The notes beneath the pieces are model-generated. The model did no database searches. It worked only from the letters and a program-made list of their open reading frames with translations, and was not told the DNA's origin. The position numbers and the translations under genes were made by a program. From Eopsaltria australis (Eukaryota; Chordata; Aves; Passeriformes; Petroicidae): a stretch of DNA of 64,000 nt. Of this stretch, positions 55,092 to 64,000 are shown one piece after another (position 1 is the stretch's first letter; each line of letters starts with the position of its first letter). The stretch lies in NCBI GenBank assembly GCA_034509425.1, contig JAVTVJ010001119.1:248001-312000 (forward strand). The letters run 5' to 3'.

Positions 55092-55466
55092 GGTGAGGAC
55101 CGGGCGGCGGCGGCGGGCGGGCGAGCGGGGGCCCGGCGGCGGCGGCAGCAGCAGCGGGGTCTGGGCTCGGGCCGGGCGGCGCGGCGGCGGCGGGCGGGCG
55201 GTGGGAGCGGTGGAGCCGGGTGGGAGCGCTGGCTGCCGTCGGTGGCCGATCAGGGGGGAGTTGTATGGATTAGTGGGGGGCTCATGGCTGCCGCGGCCGC
55301 CATGTGCTGCGCTCACAGAGCCATGGCTCAGGGATCCGGGCGGCTGCGGCTCCGACTGCCGGGGGGCGGGGGAGCGGCCGGGCGCGCAGGAAGCCAACCC
55401 GCCGCCGCCGCCGCCTGCGGCAGCGAGAGCGGAACGGGCGGGACTTGGCGGCGGCGCCGCTGCCAC
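55092..55466 (-). other. FAM120A: FAM120A 5' leader, open in frame with the CDS
   Basis: The frame of the FAM120A ATG stays open for 125 codons upstream, from a GTG at 55466-55464, with a TGA directly before it at 55469-55467. There is no in-frame ATG. The predicted peptide is a low-complexity Pro/Ala/Gly/Arg sequence. Upstream ATGs in other frames lie at 55324, 55303 and 55285. The real transcript start is unknown, so how much of this is transcribed is uncertain. Confidence 0.5.
55250..55303 (-). other. Upstream ORF in FAM120A leader (17 codons)
   Basis: ATG at 55303-55301 begins MAAAAAMSPP and reads 17 codons to TGA at 55252-55250, in a different frame from FAM120A. A second uORF of three codons starts at 55324. 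Relevant only if transcription starts upstream of 55324. Confidence 0.5.
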
Positions 55467-55987
55467 TCACACACCCCGCGGAGCCGCGGCGGTAGCGCGG
55501 CGGGAGCGGAGCGCCCTCGGCGCCGCCCGTGCCCGGAGCCCGGAGCCCCTCACGGCCCGCTGCCCTGCCCTGCCCTGCGGCTCTGGCCCGGCCCGGCCCG
55601 GCCCGCCCGCCGCGGCCGTTGCATAACCCGGGCATGCGCGGGAGCGCGGCGGAAGCGAGTGGCGGGGACGGGGAGGAGGGGGCCGGGGGCGGGGAGCGCC
55701 GGCGGGAACCGGGGCAGGGGTGTCCCAGGTCGGCCCGGCCCGACCCCGTCCTGGCCCACGCTTCCGGGCAGTGGCGGGCCCGGCTGGGAGCAGCGGCGCT
55801 CCGGGCACCTGTTGCTCGGTGGTGTTGGGCCGTGACAGGGCAGAAGTGCCCCCACAGAGTTGGGTTCGGGCCGGGAAGCCGCGGGGCTCCCGCCCTGGTG
55901 CCTCGCACGACCTGGCTGTAGCGCCTCCGCTAAAAGTGACCGTCTGGCCTGGCCTCTCCCGGCTGAGCGTCTGCTGCTGCTGGTAAA

Positions 55988-56510
55988 GCTTCCAGATAGT
56001 GGAATACCCCAAGCTGGAAGGGACCTCCAAGGATCATCGAGTCTAACTCCCGGCCCTGCCCAGACACCCCAACAATCCCATCCTGGGCATCCCTGGCAGC
56101 GTTGTCCAAATGCTGCTTGAGCTCTGGCATCCTTGGGGACCAACCCTGGAGAATCTGATCGGTCCCCCACCACCCTCTGGGGAAGAATCTTTTCGTGATC
56201 TCCACCCTACCCCTGCCTTGGCCCAGCTCCAGCCGTTCCCTCGGTTCTGTCCCTGTCCCAGAGATCGGAGCTGTCCCTGCGCTGCCCCTCGGGAGGAGCT
56301 GCAGCCCCCGGGGAGCTCTGACCTCAGCCTTCCCTTCTCCAGCTGAGCAAACCAAGTGCCCTCAGCCACTCTTTGTACTGCCCCTGCAGACCCTTCACCA
56401 TCTTCATTGCCCTCCTTTGGACACTCTAATAGCTTTAGATCTTTCTTGTATTGTGGCACCTGAAACTGTACAACAGGATTTGAGGTGAGGCCACACCAGT
56501 GCAGAATAGA
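55988..56510 (-). mobile_element. CR1 LINE fragment, antisense, at the edge of the FAM120A CpG island
   Basis: About 520 bp. The plus strand reads GGAAGGGACCTCCAAGGATC, CATCCTGGGCATCCCTGGCA, CTCAGCCTTCCCTTCTCCAG and AGGTGAGGCCACACCAGTGC, the complement of CR1. It is one of the longest copies in the window and lies directly upstream of the FAM120A promoter. Confidence 0.95.
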
Positions 56511-59294
56511 GACACAGCCACCTCCCTCAGTGATTTTGGTGCCCTTTTCACCTTAGAAATGCTTAAAGTGGCAACTGCTTGCATCTCAAGACCTGCTATC
56601 CACAGGACAGCCATACTGTTGCCATAACTGGTAAATGAGCATAAGACTCAACTATCAGGAAAGAAACTCATGAATGAGCATTAGTATAAACTACTGGAAG
56701 AAACCTGCTCTTGACTGGACTGGCAGTGAGGAATTATCTCTCTTTGGTTTTACCAGATGAAATTTTGTTTTAAAAGGCTGAGGTGAGGACTGCCCAAGCT
56801 TCAGAGGTTGCCTGCAAGTTTATCACTGCAATAATACCACAGCACCTGAGCAGTTCTCTGCTGTTCAGGTGTTGGAGAAGTACAGGAAATGTCAAGCTGC
56901 TGATGCTGTATGTTCACGTTAATATTTTATTACTAAGGAAAAGCATGTTGTTAATGAGGTTTCAGTCAGGCTGGATTGGCACCCACAGTAAATATTCCCA
57001 GCAGGGAATAGCTGCTGCAGCAGGTGTGGGCTGGCTTGCTCCCAGGCAGTGAGTGCCTTGGGTGTGGGTACCTTGAACCCAACTGCTGCAGCATCAGGAT
57101 GATGGAATAAATAAATTTGGTCAAAGTAACAAGTACTGCCATACATGAGGTGCCTAAAAAGCAGGTTTTCAGACAGCCCTGCATGTATTCAATGCTCCAA
57201 CATTGTAAAGCTCCATCACAAACACGCCATTCTCTAAGTAGCCTTGTGAGCAATAACTGAGTCAGGAAGAATTCACTTCTTGTTGACTGTCTCACAGGGT
57301 CTTTGGGTTCAATAGTCATAGGCATGGCAAATCATCTATAAATAAAAGATGATACATTTGCTTGTGGTTTTTTTCTGTTTTGTTGTTTAGGAAGGAAGCT
57401 AGTCCAGAGCATGTGCCACCAGGAGCCTGGCTGTCAGCATCCTTGGAGCTAGGGAGGTGCAGCAGAACTGAGCACTGCCAGCTTGTGCCCAGCCACAAAC
57501 ACAACCCTCCCTCCTCAAAGAAAAGAGAGAGGAAAAGCACAAGGGGAAACAAGGTGCTTCCAGAACTTTAATACAAACTAGAAGTTTGGCCAGGCAATAA
57601 GTTAAATTTATGGAAAACGAAATTACTCTGGAAAGCAGGTAGATTAAGCGAGACTTACAGAGCAATTAGTCAAAGACTCAAGGCAAACAAGGTGTTTTTC
57701 ATCAACCATCAGCAGAAAGCCTGCAGGATTCATCAATCTTCTTCCTCAGCACTGAGACAGAATGTGTTCCACTGTTCCCAGATATTGATTGTGTAAAGGA
57801 AGGGTTAACAGCGGTTGGTATTAAAGTCAGTGACTCATTATTCAACCTGAACAGAAGAGAATTAGGAGTGGCTCCCTCAAAGGAAGGAACTGAACAGTCA
57901 TTAGGAAGAGCTAACGAATAACCATGTCAGAACAAGAGCAGAGATTAATGTTATCAGTTCAGTCTTGGTTCCTCTGTTAACAAAAATCAACATGGACACA
58001 GGCAGTGGAACAGACCAGCACTGTGACCTGGAAGGCGCATCTGCCTGGGAGTAATAGATACATGTTATCCATGGGAAACACTTGATTGGTGTGATTTCCC
58101 TTAATATTTCTCCTCTTTTATCAGCCTGGTGCATCTTGCTGTGGAGCTGCTGCTGTAGAAGAGCTCCCAGCCTTCACCTCACTGCCAGCTCTGCAAGTGG
58201 CCATGGGCTCACCCTTTGGGCAGGGTGCTTTTCTACATTGTTCCTTCAGTGCTCGCAGTTCTAGGCATGCCTGTCACTTAGGCAGAAAAAGTTGCAAAAA
58301 TAAAAGAAATTGAAGAAAAATAGTTGTGGTTTAAAAAAGTATGGGGGATAAAATTTGTCACTTGTTGAAATCTTGCTCTGATGTTGTATCATTGTATTTG
58401 CTACCGTGTGCGACATCCCTTTCTTGTCTCTTATGTTGCTGCGGATAAACTATACACCTTCACACAAAATTTATATAAGGAGATTTTCTATGTTCAGGTA
58501 TGTTCACAAAATATCAACAAACACCATCTTGCATAAGCATATACTAACTTTTTTCAAATATCTGTGATACATTGGATGGAACATTTTCCTCTTAGGACAA
58601 AGATGTGCATGTAGAAGGCACATCAGTGAGTTATTTAAAACACTTATTGGTCTCTCCATCAGCATCAGCTCTCTAGGGACTTTAAGTCTATTTCTGCAAC
58701 TTCTCCACTTTTCAGCTTTCTGCAAGACATACAATTGCAGAAGTCCATAGGTGATTGCTCAGCTTAAAAACATTTATTGCTAACAGCTGCTTCTTTTCTA
58801 AGAAATAATATAATTTTAGCAACAGCTTGGTAATATCAACTCTTATGGCTTCTTTTGTAAAACTTTCTGTTTGCAAAGCAGACTTTGCTAAGTCTTTAGT
58901 TTCAGCTGATCTGCCCTCACCCAATAAGCATTCCTCAGCCATAACATTTCAATTTCATTTAAAATTTCGTTTCTGCTGTAACAATAGCATAAAATTGTGA
59001 GGAACTTTTTTCACTGATACCTGGTGAGCACAGCTTGCACCTTCTCACTGGGATCAGCCCTTTTTTGTGGAAGCATGGAGCTTCTGCAGGTACTGGAGCT
59101 GGGGAGTGGACTCTTCCTCTGCTTTCTCAGTGACTGCAGTGAACTTTGATTGTTTTGCAGCATCTTTATTTGCTTTTCTGTTCTGCTCTGGCGTCATCTG
59201 TGCAGAATTTGTGCCCTTCTCAAGCTCTCCATCTGTTCAGTTCAAGCCCCTGGTTTAACTCTGACGACTGTTAGCAAAGGCTGTAAGATGTGCA
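56511..59294. other. Upstream flank of FAM120A, mostly unassigned
   Basis: No recognised gene. The one thing of note is a pair of minus-strand frames at 58712-58942 and 59054-59197 with a coding-like look (see findings). No CR1 was recognised in this stretch. Confidence 0.5.
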
Positions 59295-59605
59295 CAAGGT
59301 CTTGTAAGATCATTGAGTCCAACCATCAACGACCAAATCCACCACTAAACCATGTCCCTAAGTGCTACATCTACATGTTTTCTGAGCACTTCCAGGGATG
59401 TTGACTCCACCATTTCCTCGGGAATCTGTTCCAATGCTTAATCGCTCTTTCAGTGAAGAAATTTTTCCTAATACCCAACTTGAACCACCCTTGGCACAAC
59501 TTGAGGCCATTTTCCATTGACTTGTTGATTGTTACCTGGAAGAAGAGCCCAAGCCCCACCTCGCCACAACCTCCTTTCAGGTAGTTGGGGAGAGCATTAA
59601 GGTCT
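59295..59605 (-). mobile_element. CR1 LINE fragment, antisense
   Basis: Plus strand: AAGATCATTGAGTCCAACCA, CACTTCCAGGGATGTTGACT, CCACCATTTCCTCGGG and AGTGAAGAAATTTTTCCTAA, the complement of a CR1 3' region of an older subfamily. Confidence 0.95.
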
Positions 59606-61619
59606 TTTCTCCTTTTTCTCCTCCTTTTCTCTTTCAAATGACAGTAAAACATGCCAGGCCAATGCTGATATCTTTTGCAGACAGGAGGTTTGTGAAAGCC
59701 ACGTGCTACTTGAACAGCAGAGGAAGAGAACAGAGTTTCTCTGACAGCGTGCTGTGAAGCCAACACTGAGATGTTAGGCTACCAATCCAAGGAAAAAGAT
59801 GATTCAGAAGATAGCATACTTCACTAGAGCCACTGCTGTGCTCAAACTCAAAATGTTTGATCATCCATAGAGGCCAACCCTTGAGGAGTTTGGCCCTGGG
59901 CATATGTGGGGTAAATGATGGCGTTGCTCCAGCAAACTTTTAGGGCAAGAACATGACAGGCAGCAAGTGCTCAGAGCCCACGGGAGAAGCAGGCTGGAGG
60001 AGGAGGGGGCAATGATGCTGGCTGAAAGAATTCCTCCTTTCAGAGAACAAGCAGCGCTTTCATAGCACTGGATGCTCAGCCACAGCACACACTACACAGA
60101 TTACATCAGGGCCATTCGCTGCCTTTGATTAGTTTCAAGAAACAAAAGCATAAAAATTGTAAAGTTCTAAACTTGAATTTTCAAGAGAAAAAGCATAAAT
60201 AATAAGGGCATTATGAAGCAGGCAGTGAGAGCTGGTGGGGAGCAGTAGTGCTGGTTCTTCGAAAACCTGGAACAATAGTGTGCTGTTCCCATGGCAGTTG
60301 TGTGAGACATAAAAAAAGCCAGTATTTAAAGTCTATTCTACAACAGTTTTTGCAGGAGCATCAATAATATTATGAGAAGATACTAACAGAATGCTACAGC
60401 TTGATATTATACCAGACAAGATGCATTGCAACAGGTATCGCAAGAGCACATCTGAGCTAAAATACATATACTGTGGCCATTTCAGAAGAGCAGCTATTTA
60501 CACTTCCAGCACTTTAAAAGCATGTCATTTTTGTTGGCATTTATGCAGTTAACACAAGTATCTCAGGTATGGAAGTAACAGATTTAGCTACCTAAATGTG
60601 GGGTAGGGCTGCCAGGTTTGGGAACACCATCCAAGTCAGACCTTCACTTTCAGTCTGCTACAGCAACTGAATTCTTCATTCTGCCGAAGCACACGGCAGC
60701 ATGGGCTGCCAGCATGTCACCTGAAGATGTGGATCACTCAGTTATTTGTCTTACCAAGGTTTGCCCTTATTTCATCTCTATGGCTCTGGCTGCACAGTCT
60801 AAAATGGAAGTATAAAAAAAATTAAATTTATTTGAATTGCAAATTATAAAGTTCTGGGGCTGCGCCTGCTTGAATCAGCACACAGGATGAAAGAGTCCAT
60901 AAATCCAGACTTTTCAAAGTAGTGGCCTGGACACAAGAGATACTTTGTGCTGCTGCCTTTCCTGTCACATAATGGCTCTCCCATGTCCATCCCAGAGGCA
61001 GGGCTGCCATTCCTGGGACAGGGTGCTCCTTGAGCTGCTGCAGTTGGAGAAGCAGACAATCCTGCTGTTGTCCAGAACTGGCCCACAAGCCACCAATTAG
61101 ACTGCTCTGAACGACAGCATTCTGTTCAAAGGGCTGCTAATTGTATTTTAATGATGATTTAAATGCTGCTGATGATCATTTTACAGACATCCAGATCACT
61201 AATTACTCATAGGCTATGTTGAGCTTTAAGCAGGCGCAGGCACAGTGCTGTAGAAGCATCAAGTAATGTTATTAATGTTCTCAAAGGTCTTCAGTGCCCT
61301 CCCACATGTCAAAGCATCATCTCCTGCTCCCAGGTCCAAACCCAGCCCTGACTGCTCACATCTGGGATCCAGCTGCCCAGCTGCAGCACAGGTTCTTGCA
61401 GCATTCTGGAGGTAAGGAAAGAGAAGCAGTGAATCAAAATGACTTAACATTCATTAAACAAAATTCCAGCAATATCAATAAAAATTTACTAAAATTCTTA
61501 CAACAACATCACTTCAGAACATTTTACCTTTAAGATAAAACAGTAGCTCGATTGAGCTGTTTCCCTGAACACAGCGTGGTCACAACGTTTGAATAAACTC
61601 GCTGGAAATGCAGATCCTA
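59606..61619. other. Intergenic DNA upstream of FAM120A
   Basis: Two kilobases in which I recognise no gene, RNA or repeat. Confidence 0.6.
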
Positions 61620-62115
61620 ACAAGCTGCCTGCACAGCTAGGAAGGACATTGACCTGTTGGAGCAAGTCCAGAGAAGGCCGCCAAGATGATCAGAAGGATG
61701 GAGCACCTCTGCTCTGAGGAAAGGCTGAGAGCACTGGGGTTGTGCAGCCTGGAGAAGAGAAGCTTCGGGGTGACCCAATTGCAGCCTTCCAGTATCTGAA
61801 GGGAGCTTACAAGAAAAATGGGAAGAGGCTATTTACAAGGACCTGGAGTGACAGAAAAAGGGAGAATGGCTTCAGACTGACAGAGGACAGGTTTAGGTTA
61901 GATATTAGAAAAAAATTCTTGGCTGTGAGGGAGGTGAGGCCCTGGCACAGGGTGCCCAGATTTGCTGTGGCTGCCCCTGGATCCCTGGCAGTGCCCAAGG
62001 CCAGGCTGGACATTGGGGCTGGGAGCAGCCTGGGACAATGGGTGGTGTCCTTGCCCATGGCAGGGGTGGCACTGGATGGGCTTTAAGGTCCCTTCCCAGC
62101 CATTCAGTTCTAGGT
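61620..62115 (+). mobile_element. CR1 LINE fragment
   Basis: Plus-sense, about 500 bp: TGTTGGAGCAAGTCCAGAGA, CAGCCTGGAGAAGAGAAGC, GGTTTAGGTTAGATATTAG and TGGGCTTTAAGGTCCCTTCC. The terminal ATTCTATG repeats are reduced to ATTCAGTTCTAGG. Confidence 0.96.
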
Positions 62116-62624
62116 TTCTCTGACTCTTGTCTGGCCATTGCAGCAGGAACAGTGCTGTGCTGGGCCGGCTTGCAGAGCTCACACAGCCAGAGCTGTGCTA
62201 CTGAGTCCCAGGCAGTTCAGTTTCCAAGGCTGGCAAATCAATACCTGCCATAAGCATGAAATTCCTTCCCAAATGTTTACTTGTATTCTGTACAAGATGC
62301 TCATAGTGTGTGGAGGCATCCATTCTCCAGGAAAAATATTTAGAGTGCAAGTCACAGTTTCCCCCTTCAGAATTTCAGCCAAAACACACCAAATCTGCTA
62401 TCCACTGACAGTGTAGTACTGGTCAAGATGTTTATACATAAAACACTCTGTCAGTGAGAGTAAAGCACATATCTTGCCTGTGTAATTGATATCTAGAAAT
62501 GGGGAAGCTGGCTGAGCCCTGTTCTAAAATAAATGCTTTTATGAGAATGTAAGTTAGCTGTAGTACAGTGGACTTCACATGCCAAATCTAAGCAGTCAGA
62601 ATTCTGAAGAGACTTTTAATGATG

Positions 62625-62644
62625 CAAAAAAAAAAAAAAAAAAA
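62625..62644. repeat. A-tract of about 20 A
   Basis: An uninterrupted run of about 20 A. I see no retrocopied gene body to its left, so it is best called simple sequence. Confidence 0.85.
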
Positions 62645-63045
62645 AGAGGCTTGTTTTCTCATTGAAAATAAAATGCATGTAAATAAATCCTAATGCAGAT
62701 TTTTCTGGTGAAGATTTATGTCAGATTAATCCCTTTATACCCCTCGAGTGTATTAGTTTCACTGATTTACCCTCAGTTGGATATGAGACTGCTGGCCTAG
62801 GACAAGAGTGAGAAGCTGGCTCCACTCTGTGACCAGGCACATGGTGAAGAGTGGGATCCTCTGTGCCACCTTCCCCCAGTGATGTGCCTGGAGCTGCAGG
62901 GGCACCTCTTGCCTGAGCAAGCCCCTGAAAGAGCCTTAAAGAAGACATTTGCTTGTGCAGCTCAGGTGGCTGCTACAGAACAACAAGATTTGCACGTGGG
63001 AAAAATTCTGCATGCAATTTTTTGCAGCCATCTGACGTAGGAGTT

Positions 63046-63075
63046 TTACTTTCTACGTAAACTTGTAGAAAGTAA
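63046..63075. repeat. Perfect inverted repeat (11-bp arms, 8-nt loop)
   Basis: TTACTTTCTAC (63046-63056) and GTAGAAAGTAA (63065-63075) are exact reverse complements. Confidence 0.9.
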
Positions 63076-64000
63076 TATCTTGCTTGTCTGAGTAAGGCTT
63101 AAGTATGTTTTTTGTGTGTCTCCTTTTTCTAAGGGCTGTGCCAGCCATGGCATCTTTGGAAATGAAAAGTCCTGAAAAATTCTTGCACTTTATTACCAAG
63201 TGCTGTTTCTTTTTCCTTTGACATCGTTGTTGGTATTTGAAACTGAGTAGATATGAGTAAATAATTCCCCCTTTTCTGTTTCAACAAACACCTGCCTCAG
63301 CTGCCAGCCTGTTCCTACAAACCCCACAGCTTGCACAGAGCAGCTGAGCTGAGCTGATGCCAGGAAAGTGAAGGCCTTGTAAGAGGTAACGTTTAAACTT
63401 GTGTACTCCCAGCTTTTATAAATACAGGTTAGTCATTTGATTTTCATTCTTTTCAACAATGTCTGAGATGCTGGTGTTGTAGTTTTTCTGCCTGATCTAC
63501 TCAGATTGCTTCCATATCTTCATTTATTCTTTTAAAGATACATTACTTGAACTTTATCCTGTGGCTTTCTTGCCTAACATCAGTCAAGAAAACATTTAAA
63601 AATAAAGAATTAAATATTTTTGGATAATGGATAGTGTGTTTTGCAAGAGATGTAAAGAGTTAAAACCCCACAAGCTTGTCACTTGATGGCAAAAACCCTG
63701 ACTTCTGAAAGCTGTACACACGTGCAGCCAAGCCTACATTCAGTGTCCTGACTGCCATGAAACCAGAAACATTAATTAGCATAAAAAATTTGTAATCTAG
63801 TTCTGAAGAAGAAAAAAAAAGCAAGAAAAAAGGCAAACACTACACAGCTCTCATTTATGAGAGTGTTCTTTTTTTTCCAGAAGACATCAGTTTAATTCTC
63901 CAGATATTCTCACTATATCCAGCAACTTTTGATCTCCTCCACATAATACAGCACAGGAGAGTGTCTCTTTAAATTCATTTATAAAATAATTCAGGACTGT

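Larger units (their letters stand above)
62116..64000. other. Intergenic DNA at right edge
   Basis: AT-rich and without a recognised gene. It holds an A-tract (about 62625-62644) and one perfect hairpin (63046-63075). Confidence 0.6.

Noticed and set aside
55282..56173. Overlapping minus-strand frames upstream of FAM120A (55282-55908, 55467-56030, 55550-56173)
   Set aside because: They lie in the CpG island and run into the antisense CR1. Their composition is low-complexity and no protein family is recognised.
61742..62086. 114-codon plus frame with LEKRLFTRTW-like sequence
   Set aside because: It lies wholly within a CR1 LINE fragment and is non-reverse-transcriptase 3' sequence.
62625..62644. 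Possible processed pseudogene signalled by an A20 tract
   Set aside because: No coding-like sequence lies directly 5' of the tract on the plus strand and no target-site duplication was seen.

Overview
The window is vertebrate nuclear DNA, most probably from a bird. Evidence for this is two intact vertebrate genes with GT-AG introns, strong CpG islands at both promoters, and at least sixteen short, mostly 5'-truncated CR1 (chicken repeat 1) LINE tails as the only abundant interspersed repeat. The whole FAM120A coding span covers about 46 kb, and the gap to the next gene is only about 6.5 kb, which fits a compact avian genome. Species and chromosome cannot be told from the sequence.

Both genes are read on the minus strand, so the window runs from the downstream gene (left) to the upstream gene (right). 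At 1033-1130 lies the first coding exon of PHF2, a PHD-finger/JmjC chromatin protein. The rest of PHF2 lies off the left edge. Its CpG-island promoter covers about 60-2000. From there to about 7580 is a short intergenic stretch with CR1 tails, several small tandem repeats and a second, unassigned CpG-rich block at about 5600-6010.

From about 7585 to about 55400 is the complete FAM120A gene (constitutive coactivator of PPAR-gamma-like protein 1, OSSA/C9orf10). I could place all 18 coding exons with matching splice phases. The joined frame is 3351 nt, 1116 residues plus stop, close to the length I recall for the human protein (about 1118). The protein has a PIN/FEN1-like N-terminal domain (exons 1-5), a proline/serine-rich linker (exons 6-9), a conserved middle domain (exons 9-13) and an RG-rich RNA-binding tail (exons 14-18). 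The AT-rich 3' UTR is about 1.66 kb and repeat-free, and ends near AATAAA signals at 7604-7609 and 7678-7683.

From about 55470 to 64000 is sequence upstream of FAM120A: the outer half of its CpG island, three CR1 copies, an A-tract and otherwise unassigned DNA. A short minus-strand region with coding-like reading frames at 58712-59197 could not be identified. The order and strand of FAM120A and PHF2 match the human 9q22 arrangement, which supports orthology. I found no CRISPR, operon, tRNA, rRNA or virus-like gene, and nothing that amounts to a clearly new biological system. The more interesting signals are the open, AUG-less reading frame upstream of the FAM120A start, the uORFs in its leader, the orphan CpG block, several perfect short hairpins and a CR1 copy carrying an internal 96-bp tandem duplication.
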